This document shows, one piece after another, positions 44,952 to 55,549 of a DNA stretch of 64,000 nucleotides (the stretch's first letter is position 1; each line of letters opens with the position of its first letter). Source of the DNA: Diorhabda sublineata (lineage: Eukaryota; Arthropoda; Insecta; Coleoptera; Chrysomelidae). The position numbers and the translations under genes are program-made. The notes under the pieces are model-generated. The model made no database searches, was not told the origin of the DNA, and saw only the letters and a program-made list of their open reading frames with translations. The stretch covers positions 12,039,734 to 12,103,733 of the forward strand of contig NC_079479.1 of assembly GCF_026230105.1 (NCBI RefSeq). Reading direction: 5' to 3'.

Positions 44952-45250
44952 CTGTATGTTATTTAATATATTTAAAGTAGAAAAATCAACTTTTGGTAGG
45001 GTTAGCACGGTTGAAACAATATCCACTGTTTCTTACAAATTGCAATTTTTTTATTTAATAAAATGTATCTCCACAAATCTGGCTTTCGAGTATACTTTTT
45101 ATTAGACAATTTTGAGTATAAAACAAAATTGCCAGATGATTTGCTCAGTTGCAAGTATCTGTAAAATGGATCGAAAGTTTGCAATCTGTAAAAAACAGTA
45201 GATATTGTTGCAACCATGCTAACCCTGCCAAATATATTAAATAACATATA
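44952..45250. repeat. Foldback repeat, ~75 bp arms
   Basis: TGTATGTTATTTAATATATT and GGTAGGGTTAGCACGGTTG on the left are mirrored at 45177-45250. The left arm has a ~20 bp insertion. It abuts the next MITE directly. Confidence 0.65.
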
Positions 45251-46058
45251 CAGGGTGGTCCATTATATACTTAACTTAAGATAACTTACTTAAGATAGAA
45301 TATACAAAAAAATGTTCAAATAAAAGTTGTTCTATTTGCACAGATACATATTTCTAAAATACTTTGAGGTATACAGAGTGTTCAGCATAAGCGTGGCAGC
45401 ATGAAGTAAAGTTTTTTTTAAATAGGACTTTTCTTTTCCCATAAATTGTGATGTCACCAAATTGGAGCGAAATGTCTGAACAGAGTAAAATTTCGTTTGG
45501 GGTTCGGGGTGTTTTTTATATAAGCATTAATTCAGGAGATTTCAAATAGCAAAAACTTCATTTTTTTAAATGGAACACCCAGTATATTATTTTACCATCT
45601 TATAAAACTATTTTATTCCTTCAAATTATCCTAATGTACACTCTAAAATTGACTGTTTTGAAGAAAATTGCATTTTTAGTTTATGATTTGAAAATAATCA
45701 CCTTTTTGACAAGTAAACACTGAATGTGACGTTTAAAATACTTCTAGTTTTTGTGACAAAATCAATCCAGTAATTTTCTACCTTTAAAAATTGTAATAAA
45801 ATAAATAGGTCGCAATTTATAGAAAAAGAAAAGAAAGGGCTAAATGCAGCATTTTACGCTAAATTCGATGGTAAACAAATATACAGGGTGTCTTATTTAA
45901 AAAAATCTTAATTAATGTTGTCACGCTTAGGCTGAATACCTTAAAATATTTTAGAAATGTGTATCTGTGCAAATATAACAACTTTTATTTAAATATTTTC
46001 TTTTTAAATTTCATCTTAAGTAAGTTATTGCAATTCCACACACTAATGGGCCACCCTG
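45251..46058. mobile_element. MITE with ~150 bp TIRs, TA-flanked
   Basis: The ends read CAGGGTGGTCCATTA (left) and CAGGGTGGCCCATTA (right, reverse complement), with TA outside each. The similarity continues inward through AACTTACTTAAGAT, AAATAAAAGTTGTT and TTTGCACAGATACA to GCGTGGCAGCATG. The 808 bp element has no transposase. ORF 45959-46273 is a shadow of the TIR. Confidence 0.85.
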
Positions 46059-46742
46059 TAGAAAAAATTTCAGCCTTTGTTTTTATAAAACAAACTAACA
46101 TTAGTTTAGTTTTGTTGGGATTCAAGTTCATATTCAACAACATCGATTTTCCTATTTATTTTGATTCAGCAGCCATAGTAATAAGTATATCTTCTGATGA
46201 AATATTTTTATTCCTGTTGTTATTGACTTTTGCAAGTATTAAGACGGTTAAGAAGTACGATAATAACGTATAACTTGGCCTTAATCTTCCTCTCATATTG
46301 TACTCTTCAAGAGTTTTGTTGACATCAGTTACTGTTGTTTTATATTTATACAGTTTAAAAATTAATCGTTCCAATCAACTTTCCTATTTAAGCAAAACGA
46401 TATAGGACAGATATCGCCATCTATACTGGTCGTACCAACGAGAACTTCATTAAATATGTCTTTTTCCTGCAATCTGTTTCATATGAAAAAATAATCTATT
46501 GCTATGAAACTCGAAAACTATTCCAACCTCTCATAATCAAGCAAGTTGCTTGGAAAATATTTCCAGCGTTTCCCTTTCGAGACTTCCACTGAGTAAATTT
46601 TGTTTTAAAGCTGAAAAGTGGAAGTAATTCTGTTGTAGACGATTTTTTAGTATTGGTTCCAATTAAGATATTGTATTAATAATTATCATGCTACGATGAA
46701 TCAAGAATAAAAAATTATTTAACGAACATTTGATGTTTTTAG
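46059..46742. other. Intron end, no gene
   Basis: No coding match. The acceptor TTTTTAG at 46736-46742 precedes the next PPIP5K exon. Confidence 0.6.
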
Positions 46743-46985
46743 CAATAGACGGTTTCGGAGGAGTACCATCTATTAGACCATTGGAAACATTACACAATGC
46801 ATTATCTTTGAAACAGTTGGATGCATTTTTGGACAGAATGATTACTGCACCTATATTTAAAACGCCATCATCTACGCCACCTAAATATCCGTCTACCCCG
46901 ATACCAACGCCTACAAATGGAGGCTCTTCTTGTGGACTTTCGTTAGATAAGTCTCGTCCTCTTAAATTGCAATCGCCCTGCAACA
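46743..46985 (+). CDS. PPIP5K/VIP1 tail exon with PLETLHNALSLKQ block
   Basis: This 243 bp exon (81 codons) is phase 1 on both sides. It encodes GFGGVPSIRPLETLHNALSL, then KQLDAFLDRMITAPIFKTPS and a Pro/Thr-rich run. PLETLHNALSLKQ is the most conserved block of the PPIP5K C-terminal tail (vertebrate PLETLHNALSLRQVSEFL), of unknown function. The junction after ATAG| in the previous exon restores an Ala codon, and the reading is in frame. The donor CAACA|GTAAGT is at 46986. As a symmetrical exon it could be skipped without a frameshift. An ORF reading past the donor to 47065 is intronic. Confidence 0.9.
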
Positions 46986-47089
46986 GTAAGTATCATTTTA
47001 AAGTAATTAATAACATTCTTAACTTCAACCTAAAAATCTTTGTTACTAAAATGAAATCGCAATGAACATGTCTCGATATTAAGTTGGAA
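46986..47089. other. Start of 3.3 kb last intron
   Basis: Runs to 50310 and contains the Penelope pieces below. Confidence 0.7.
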
Positions 47090-47440
47090 TTACTTAACAC
47101 ACTGCTTACACCAACACTCACAACTACACTGTCTGACGAGCGTTTCGATAACCAAGTTATCGTCTTCAGAGCCTCAATGTAAACTAAAATCTAGTAACTT
47201 GACTTACCTGTTTTATACTAAATGTTTCCACTTATACCTGATTTTCCGGTCCGTCCATATTTCAAATGAACTATGTGCTCTTTAAACCGGACAATAACGG
47301 ATCTCTTAGTCTGCCCAATATATTTTCCGCCACAATCTCCACAGCTCATTTCATATATACCACGAAACAGAAAATAAAGGTATCAGTTTGTTTTTTATTT
47401 TGGGTTTAGAAAAAATTGATTTCACACAGAGATTTCTTAA
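47090..47440 (-). pseudogene. Penelope GIY-YIG fragment and 3' tail
   Basis: The minus strand reads NLCVKSIFSKPKIKNKLIPL, then GIYEMSCGDCGGKYIGQTKR and SVIVRFKEHIVHLKYGRTG. This is a clear GIY-YIG domain (GIY, KYIGQT, catalytic Arg in VRFKEH), of a Penelope lineage different from the one at 38058. The tail repeat GATAACTTGGTTATCGAAAC follows near 47150. The linker between SKPKIKNK and GIYEMSC is shortened compared with the + strand piece beyond 47460. Confidence 0.75.
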
Positions 47441-47521
47441 ACCTATGACGATGGATTAACCTATTTACAATTTAAGAAATCTCTATGTGAAACCACTTTT
47501 TTCTAAACCCAAAATAAAAAA
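47393..47521. repeat. Hairpin at Penelope head-to-head junction
   Basis: TTTTTATTTTGGGTTTAGAA through TCTCTGTGTGAA on the left is inverted on the right, with a ~30 bp loop. It arises because both strands carry the same Penelope segment (FSKPKIKNK) in opposite directions. Confidence 0.75.
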
Positions 47522-47691
47522 CAAGAAAAATTTTCTCTGATATCTTTCATTCCTGTTTATACAAAAGGATTGGAAGGAATAAAGGAATATTTAACACAGT
47601 GGGTTTTAAATTTGTTTATAAATCCAACAATACATTAAATCAATTATTGGGCAATCCTAAAGATAAACTATCAAAATTTATAAATCAATGA
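47460..47691 (+). pseudogene. Penelope linker fragment, opposite orientation
   Basis: The + strand reads LRNLYVKPLFSKPKIKNK, then PVYTKGLEGIKE and (shifted) VGFKFVYKSNNTLNQLLGNP with KDKLSKF. This is the region between RT and the GIY-YIG domain (Y-x-KG-x-x-x-x-I ... F-K-x-x-x-T-L-x-x-x-L-x-x-P-K-D-K). It starts at the same SKPKIKNK point as the minus-strand copy, head to head. Confidence 0.7.
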
Positions 47692-49340
47692 TTTATATAT
47701 CATATGATTTTGAAATGATTTTTATGAACAGTGTAGCTTTTAGAATATATCATTCAAATTAAAAAGACTGAACTAGAAATTAATTTCAACTTGAGAAGTT
47801 TGGTTTTTATAAACAGTGCAATTTATAGAATATTCAAAAGAGGCACTACTAGAACAAATAGCAGATTTGTAACTAGTTTCTACTTCTACTACGTCTTCGT
47901 CAGTATAATAATTGTCTGAATTTTCTGGAAACCTATCTGTTAAGGAATTGTCACCAAGTAAAGTACCAATCATGGTATTCGATCAGAGTTTCCTCCTTGT
48001 AGCAAAGTTTAATCAAATCATTTTTTTTCTTGGTCGATGTAGGCAAGGGTTCAATATAATGTGTCGTTTAACTCGGTTTCTTTTGGAATATTTCTGTGCC
48101 TACCTTTCACTTTAACTTCAACATTAAAGATTTTGTTTTCATCATAGTTGTATCAGAACATTATAAATTTTTTATTTCTCTTTTTTGTATCCTAATTGTT
48201 TTCTCTTGAACCATTTTATTTTTTCTCCCCCTTTATATCGAATTGTATTTTTTGGTATAAATTTACCAGGTTCCTTCAAGTCAATAATGTCGCGTTATGT
48301 GATTTTCTATTTCTATTTTTCAATCATTAAGGCAAAATACAGGAACGTATTATTGCAGTTTCAATGGCACTACGCATAAAATCAGCCTCCATGTGCGAAT
48401 GATTTGAGTAATAATCTCTATTGATAAGACCCCAATTTTAAGGACATACCTTTTTGTCACGAATTGTTTATCTCAAACTTTTTGGTCTATTAGCATCATC
48501 CTTCGCTTTATATAAGAAATAAATTCTCCTCATTTATCTGTTAACCCATCGGACACTTTAATCTTTCTTTCATTTAAAGAAAATGTTAGGGGGTGTAGAA
48601 AAAACTCTTCTATACCTTATTGGAGAAACAAAGTCTGTTGATCTGTAATTCCTTGTATAATTCATAGATTTTGAGAATGGATAAGATATGGATGGGGTCA
48701 CAGGAAATTATTTTATTATTCTCCACCTCATTCGAAATGAAAAGTTTAGTCTTTTTTTTTCCTCGACGATCTTGAATGGAATTCGATTTTTACCTGTATC
48801 GTAATCCACCAACACAGTTTTCAAGTAAATTTTTTTACAAACCTTTTTATCTTTCCATTCTTAATCTAATATATAAAATTCTCGTGTCGCGGTGTTTGCA
48901 ATTGAACTCCACCTCTAATTTTTTTTATAATACAGCATTAAAAAAGACATACAACCCTAATAAATTTTCAACCTTCTTTTATCAACCCCTATTTTTTATT
49001 TGTTAAGTATATACTTTAATTTTTTTGGCACGATTTTTATTTGTTTTTTGTCATGAAAAAATTCGTATTACTCTCAATTTTTCATTCTTCTACGATCAAC
49101 TCCTATTTTTCCATCGCGATTTTTACTTTTTTTTATTTTATCCACAGATCCGCAATAGGATTAAAAGATGGCAACGAATATAATATTTATAATAATTTAG
49201 AGTGAAACCTGGTAGCCCAGTATATGTTTCTAAACACCATTTCAAAGTTTTACTATTGGTATTTAAAAAATGTTATTTTATCGTTTTTTTTTTACTGTAA
49301 AACTAACACAATGCAAAAAAATTCTGTAAACAGCTGTTTC
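47692..49340. other. Intron sequence, no gene
   Basis: AT-rich. AAATTCTCGTGTCGCGGTGT at about 48876-48900 resembles the start of a common insect interspersed repeat. No coding motif is seen. Confidence 0.4.
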
Positions 49341-49347
49341 AACAAAA

Positions 49348-49575
49348 TTGGATTGCCAGAAAGACCAGAAAAGGGCATTTCGGGAAACACCCCGTCCATT
49401 GGCATTAAAACGACAAAAAACCGACATTATCGAAGAACTTCTTAATGCCTCAACTTCAACTGGCTGTTCAAAAGATGTAGAAACATCAATGGATATCAAT
49501 ATTACAGAAGTTGCAAAATGCTTTAATCAAAACATAACCTTCAAATCTACCACCTTTATGACTACATTTTATTAA
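49348..49575 (+). pseudogene. Unrecognised coding-like frame
   Basis: The frame includes RAFRETPRPLALKRQKTDII and EELLNASTSTGCSKDVETSM. Upstream text in another frame (NSCFNKIGLPERPEKG) suggests a frameshifted longer protein. Balanced composition, no motif I can name; possibly transposon-derived. It lies in the last PPIP5K intron. Confidence 0.25.
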
Positions 49576-50310
49576 AGTTCAAATAAACAAATGTGATAAT
49601 GACTATATGAAAGTCTAATTAGTAGTACTTACATATCTGCTTTTACTCCACGTATTTCAACCGAAGTAAATAATTGATTATTAGCAAAGAACGTAGCAAC
49701 CATGGATGCATATACCTTAGGTAGATTGTCCGATCTTGCTTCGATAAATCGTATTTCGGCCATCATTTCAATTAGAATAGTCTTTGAAACCCTTACAAAA
49801 ACACAAATCGCACTAAACTACCAATTACCTCCACTCACAACAACAGAATGGCGTTTGAAAAGCGACCACGCTTCAGTATTTACTTACTTTCTACGTCATA
49901 ACTGCAGTAACCAATAGAAACTTGTTTTCTGTCATTTGTTATTATTCAAATTATCATAAATTTATATTTACGATCCCTGTTCGGGTGCTCTGAGTGACAA
50001 ACAAGATGAAAGATTTCATCAGGACATTCCCTTAATAGAAAAGCACTATTAAAGGGAAAAAATCGAATACTACTAGTAGGTTACTATTGGAGACTTAAAA
50101 GGGACCTACCAAAAGCCAAACATTCACGAAAATCATAACTATTTATTGTACATTAAGGAATATTTTATCTTATCAGAAACCTGATGTGTCAATTTTTTCC
50201 ATTGATATATTATTGTTTAGTGGCCATTGGACATTTATAATAAAACAAATAAAAGCTTAAATTTTGTTGGCCAGTGTTATTTATAACTACAATGTTGACC
50301 CTCGTTTTAG
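49576..50310. other. Intron end
   Basis: No feature is seen. It ends with the acceptor CTCGTTTTAG at 50301-50310. Confidence 0.55.
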
Positions 50311-50441
50311 GTGTTGGTTGGAGTGGGCCGCCTAGTTTGATGTCCAGTAGCGGTCCTTCCTCTCCAGGTTATTCCGACAGCAATTCTAAAGGAAGCAGCA
50401 GTGAAATGTCGTCCAGCATTGTCAGCGCCGATGGGTATTAA
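50311..50441 (+). CDS. PPIP5K/VIP1 terminal coding exon
   Basis: It completes a Ser codon and encodes 42 residues, VGWSGPPSLMSSSGPSSPGY ... EMSSSIVSADGY, then TAA at 50439-50441. The GPSSP-x-x-x-D-x-N-S pattern parallels SAGPSSPTTVDGNS near the end of vertebrate PPIP5K1. The Ser-rich tail is probably disordered and phosphorylated. A weak donor-like GG|GTATTA overlaps the last codons, so an isoform splicing onward cannot be excluded. The stop followed by a nearby poly(A) signal supports this as the true end. Confidence 0.85.
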
Positions 50442-50615
50442 TTTTTTAATATACATATTTAAGTTCTACATATTTATGCACGTTCTAGTAGTTGTTTTAT
50501 TACAATGTTTATATAACTTATCAATTATTTGCTTTAAATATTATGTGCGTCGTTTGAATAATGACTTGTCCTGCTTTAAATTTAGTTTTACAAATAAAGT
50601 TTGAATTGTATGTTA
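50442..50615 (+). other. PPIP5K 3' UTR with poly(A) signal
   Basis: AATAAA lies at 50593-50598, followed by a T/G-rich stretch (TTGTATG, TTTCTTTTTTGT). The inferred 3' UTR is about 170 bp. Confidence 0.7.
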
Positions 50616-51584
50616 GAGTTTCTTTTTTGTAGGCTTTTTGTATGTCATTTTTGTCAGAGCACAAAATAATTAGTGTCAGCCTACTGAATTTAGCTTTTAT
50701 TGTTATATTTTAACTGTATGCCTCCATTCATCAAACCGCTTTAATTATATTATTGTGTCATGATATACTTTTTAGTTATTAGAAAAAACAAAAAAGTGAA
50801 TTTTCCAACTAGGTTAATGGCACTGGCATATTCTTATCATTGCTGTCGAACTTACCTGTTTTTCTATTAGAATACTAGTGATACATTCATTTGGTATGCT
50901 AAACCTGATGTTCTTTTTATCCTAGATTGTCGAGGTTTCTTCCTATTCAATAAGTTTCCGTAAGGTAAAATGCCTTTCCAGTCAAAGTCTCTACCCTAAA
51001 GTTTACGAAACAACATTCAGCGCTGCAACTCGTTTAGAGTTATACCACATATGCCAGTAGATTCTACTCCACTTTCAATTGCAAATTAAAAATAAGGTAT
51101 CCTGTCGTACCTGCCGTTAAATATAACGATGGTGCCACTTATTATACATATACATAGTGCGTGTACCAAATAGCAGCGCTGACTATTGTTGTCCTCAGTT
51201 CGGATTAGATACTCATATCGATACTCTGTCCTGACGAGTTGAGTCTATGCTTTTCTCGTATTTTTGAGCTATTAGAGATGTTTCTATCGGCAAAAAACTT
51301 CATTATTATCAACTTTCTTAATTTCATACTATATGAAATCAACAATAATAAAAAAAAGCATGATTTTCAGAAACTTAGTCCTGTTCTATCTAGTATTCTA
51401 TCTTTACAACTAGATCAATGAATGTCAGTTAGGTTAGATATAGCTATAAAATTACTAGGTCTTGAATTTAAACTATTATTGTAAAAAATGAAAGAGTATT
51501 ATAAATCAATGAATAAACAAAAAAGATATTTAATATCAAAATGTATTAAATCAAAATTAAATTAGAGAAAGACTAAACTCTTCT
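50616..51584. other. Intergenic, no gene seen
   Basis: No recognised feature. Confidence 0.5.
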
Positions 51585-53376
51585 TAGTCCATTGAAATGT
51601 TACATGAGCTTTGCATTTTTTAGAGGACGCAATTTTATTTCTAGAATACGTGTGGGGGGTCAATAGAAGCTTAACCTCCAGTTTGTGGAGTCACCACCAT
51701 TGTCCTCCGGCCGCAATATCTCGGAAACAAAAAATTCGTAAAGACATAATTTGTTGCAAATTGTTTTGCCCACAAATATGTTTGTATAATTTTCTGCCCT
51801 AAATTTAAAATTAAAGAAGATATAAGCAAAAAAAAATGTGTAAGAATATATTTATCATAAAAAAATCAAAAATAAGTCAAACATTTCGTTTTGACCGGAT
51901 TCTCATGAGTATTGACGAACCCGGTTAACTAGAGCGCTGTAACAGCGTTTTAAATGAATAAAATTTTAAAAAATACAGACAAAAATTTTTCTCAAAAGAT
52001 CATCTACAAAATTGATCTGAGGTATTTTTTTTCTAAAATGTATAAAAAAAGTTATAGATCAAAAAATATTTTTATTAAAATTACCACAAGTTTTTGCTTA
52101 TAACTTGTTTAATTTTAAATTTAGCTTAACCTTCAGTTTGTGGAGTCGCCACCCTTGCCCCCGGCCGTCATGTTATATCTCAAAAACTGCGTCTTACAAA
52201 AAATTCGTGAAGACTTAATTTGTTGCAAATTGTTTTGCGCACAAATATGTTTATATAACTTTTTGCCCTAAATTTAAAATTAAAGAAGTTATAAGAAACA
52301 AAGTAAGAAAATTTTTATAAAAATTCTCTTTTTTGCTCAATAACTTTTTTTTATATTTTACCAAAAAATTACCTCGGACTAGGTATTGGCATCCAAATGT
52401 TTGCATGCTGTTTCCAACCCCAATCTTCGGGATTTTGATATTTTTCGAGCCACAACTGGACCTGGTGATATACTCGGAGACTGTGAAAACGAGCTACATC
52501 TTGTGTTGGAGGCAGCGATGATAAATTAAATGAAACAAAACTCGCAGTTTCATTGATTAAATTGAAAATAATATCCACCATTTTCAATAAGTCTACACGT
52601 GGCAAAATATGTAGCACAACTAAGAAAATAAAATGAGGTAGAAGAAACAGCTGAGCCTATGTATAATAATAATAGGCGTAGCAAGCAGAAGTTCATTTGT
52701 CCTCAAACAGTAACTTAGACCTTTTTTACCTGCTTAACATTAGGTAAGTTAAATGTGGTAAGGTCTATGGTAAAGAAAACAGTTAGGAATGTATAAATAA
52801 AGTTGTACGAATTTAACAAAAATTTTTTAACAATATATTTACATTCAAAAAAATCAAAAATAACTTAAACATTTTGTTTTGACTCATGAGCATTGACGAA
52901 CCCGGTAAATTTTGGAGCGCTGTAACAGCGTTTTAAATGAATGACATTAAAAAAAATTACAGAGAAAAACTTTTCTCAAAAGATCATCTACAAGATTGGT
53001 CTGAGGTAATTTTTTGGTAAAATATATAAAAAAATTTATAGAGTAAAAAAGAAAATTTATAAAAATTTTCTCACTTTTTTACTCATAATTTCTTTAATTT
53101 TAAGTTTAGAGCAACAAGTTATATAAACATATTTGTGGGCAAAACAATTGGCAGCAAATTATGTCTTCACGAATTTTTTGAAGACGCATAGTTTCCGAGA
53201 TATCGCCAACAAAAGTGTTTGCACCCCTTTTTCCAACATGCTGGCCGGGGCAAGAGTGGTGACCCCATAAACTTGAGATTAAGCTTCTATTGACCCCCAC
53301 ACATGTCAAAAAATAAAATTGCGTCGTCTAAAAATTGCAATATTCGGTCCTTAAATTGTAACAGTTCAATGGACTA
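51585..53376 (-). mobile_element. Long-TIR element with internal repeats
   Basis: The left end (TAGTCCATTGAAATGTTAC) is inverted at the right end (53357-53376). Similarity continues inward for over 200 bp through GACGCAATTTTATTT, GGGTCAATAGAAGCTTAA and ACAAATATGTTT. A third, directly repeated copy of the inner part lies at 52125-52300. A ~200 bp block containing GACGAACCCGGT and GCGCTGTAACAGCGTTTTAA occurs twice in direct orientation (51870-52080 and 52850-53050). The superfamily is unknown. Confidence 0.7.
52369..52617 (-). CDS. WGW-motif ORF of the long-TIR element
   Basis: An 82-codon frame starts MLHILPRVDLLKMVDII and contains DVARFHSLRVYHQVQLWLEK followed by YQNPEDWGW. The phrase H-S-x-R-V-Y-x-Q-V-Q-x-W ... 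P-x-x-W-G-W recurs in repeat-derived proteins of insects and fishes. I recall it but cannot name the domain. In those proteins it sits near the C-terminus, before a Cys-rich tail that is not seen here. It probably comes from a longer lost protein. The function is unknown. Confidence 0.45.
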   Translation of the reverse strand: MLHILPRVDLLKMVDIIFNLINETASFVSFNLSSLPPTQDVARFHSLRVYHQVQLWLEKYQNPEDWGWKQHANIWMPIPSPR

Positions 53377-54123
53377 TTTAGTAGTGATTGTAATACTGTT
53401 AACAAAGGACAAAAATATCTCAATATTTGGATAAAAGTCAGTAACACAACAAATATATCAAATAAAACAACATCAATAAATCATAGAATAGTAAAAAAAC
53501 TTTTGACTTTAAAATTCTGAAAATTCTAGTAACAGAATCAAGTATAAAATAAAAATTGCAACTGTAAATCGTTCATATTTGTAACTATACCATAAGATAA
53601 GTGATCTTCTAATTCATATATTTGGATTGTAACATTTTTAAAAAGAAACATTTTGCCGGAGAGTAATTTTAATTCAAATAAAATATGGTTTGGTTCTCAC
53701 ATTACCATTGGGAAGTTTGAATAAACTATAATAAAATTTTGATGTGCCTTGTAACAAAGAAAATAGTTATGGAACATTGTTATTTTGAAACAATAAAAAA
53801 TTCTTCTCTGAATCATTAGTGAACTGTTTCAATAATTAAATGACAAAACGTTTCCCGAGTAGCGACTAATATATTTGTAACAAACAAGTACCAAAAAAAA
53901 ATTTGAAATATTAGAATTCTCAATACATTGTATTTATTTATGAGAGTAAAATTCAAAAAATTCTCAAAAGATGATAGTGATTAAATTAAGAGTACCTGAG
54001 AAAATATATAGAATAAGACATACCTATAACCTGATAACAGTAATATATAGAAGTTAAACCTGGGTAATGAACAAAAAGACACTGAGTAGAATAATAGCAG
54101 CAAATATGAAGCAACTAAGGAAC
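53377..54123. other. No feature seen
   Basis: Very AT-rich, without coding signal. It precedes the LINE repeats. Confidence 0.5.
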
Positions 54124-55196
54124 GAGTATGGATAGGGTAAGAAATAAGATAATTACAGAAAAGCTCAAACAGTAACCAATTAATTGGAAATCTTCAGTAG
54201 CTGTTAGTGGATCGTCGTTTGTAGCTAAATCGGCTACATCATCAGCGAATGAAGCCATTTTAGTGTTGTTGGTTACTGGTATATTTGATGTATATAAAAA
54301 GAAAAGTAGTGGCCCTAAGACACTACCTTGGGGGACTCCGAATTTAACAAGAAAGAAATTAGATTTCTGGTCTGAGAATCTTAAAGAAAAGGAAAATAAT
54401 AGAATAAAACGAGTATGGATAGGGTAGGAAAAAAGGTAATTACAGAAAAGCTCAAACAGTAACCAATTAATTGGAAATCTTCAGTAGCTGTTAGTGGATC
54501 GTCGTTTGTAGATAAAACGGCTACATCATCGGCGAATGTAGCCATTTTAGTGTTGTTGGTCACTGGTATAGCAGTGGCCCTAAGATACTACCTTGGGGGA
54601 CTCCGGATTTAACAAGAAAGAAATTAGATTTCTGGTCTGAGAATCTTAAAGAAAAGGAAAATAATAGAATAAAACGAGTATGGATAGGGTAGGAAAAAAG
54701 GTAATTACAGAAAAGCTCAAACAGTAACCAATTAATTGGAAATCTTCAGTAGCTGTTAGTGGATCGTCGTTTGTAGATAAAACGGCTACATCATCGGCGA
54801 ATGAAGCCATTTTAGTGTTGTTGGTCACTGGTATATTTGATGTATATAAAAAGAAAAGTAGTGGCCCTAAGACACTACCTTGGGGGACTCCAGATTTAAC
54901 AGGAAATTAAATTTCTGTTCTGAGAATCTTACAGAAAAGGAAAATAATAGGATAAGACGAGTATGGATAGAGTAAGAAATGAGGTAATTACAGAAAAGCT
55001 CAAACAGTAACCAAAAGGAAATTTTCATTAGTTGTTAGTGGGTCGTCGTTTGTAGCTAAAACGGTTACATCATCAGCGAATGTAGCCATTTTAGTGTTGT
55101 TGGTCACTGGTATAGCAGTAGGTCTAAGAGACTACCTTGGGGACTCAAAATTTAATAGGAAAGAAATGGTCTGAGAATTTTACAGAAAAGGTTCCA
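54124..55196 (-). repeat. Four tandem copies of a LINE RT palm segment
   Basis: Units start at 54124, 54411, 54676 and 54959 with GAGTATGGATAG and are 287, 265, 283 and ~238 bp long. Each carries, on the minus strand, a GVPQGSVLGP-like stretch, IPVTNNTKM and A-x-FADDVA. Unit 2 lacks 22 bp (part of TATTTGATGTATATAAAAAG) that units 1 and 3 share; unit 4 lacks it too and is the most diverged. Units 2 and 3 are nearly the same. Confidence 0.9.
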
Positions 55197-55500
55197 TTCG
55201 ATAAGTATGATTTGAGAAGAAGATAGTAATACTTAAAAGACAGTTTTTTAATTTAAAGAGTAGACCTCGGTGCAACACCTTATCGAAGGCCAGATAGATG
55301 TCTAGGAATACCGCGTTACAATACTTTTTGTCTTCAAGACCCTTGCAGATTTCATTTATTAACCCGTAAACTTGTTGGGTTGTAGAATGGTGTTCCCGAA
55401 ATCCAAATTGATGATTAGGTATTAACACCATAGGATCATTATCCGTGTTTATCCTTTTTATTAGGAACCGTCCGAGAACTTTGCTTACTGTTAGCAACAA
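54124..55500 (-). pseudogene. Jockey-type LINE reverse transcriptase relic
   Basis: From 55500 the minus strand reads LLTVSKVLGRFLIKRINTDN, NHQFGFREHHSTTQQVYGLI and KYCNAVFLDIYLAFDKVLHR, the RT fingers/palm with the first catalytic Asp (FLDI-x-x-AFDKVWH). It then runs into the fourfold repeat carrying SGVPQGSVLGP-like and FADDVA (the two-Asp box). The endonuclease domain that should precede the RT is missing, since ORF1 text starts only 60 bp upstream. There are several frameshifts. It copied its own RNA at nicked DNA when active. Confidence 0.8.
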
Positions 55501-55549
55501 ACTGATAGGTCTGTAGGATGAGGTGTCTTGTAGGGGTTTGCTTGCTTTT

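Noticed and set aside
46663..46983. 106-residue minus-strand ORF
   Set aside because: Antisense shadow of the PLETLHNALSLKQ exon.
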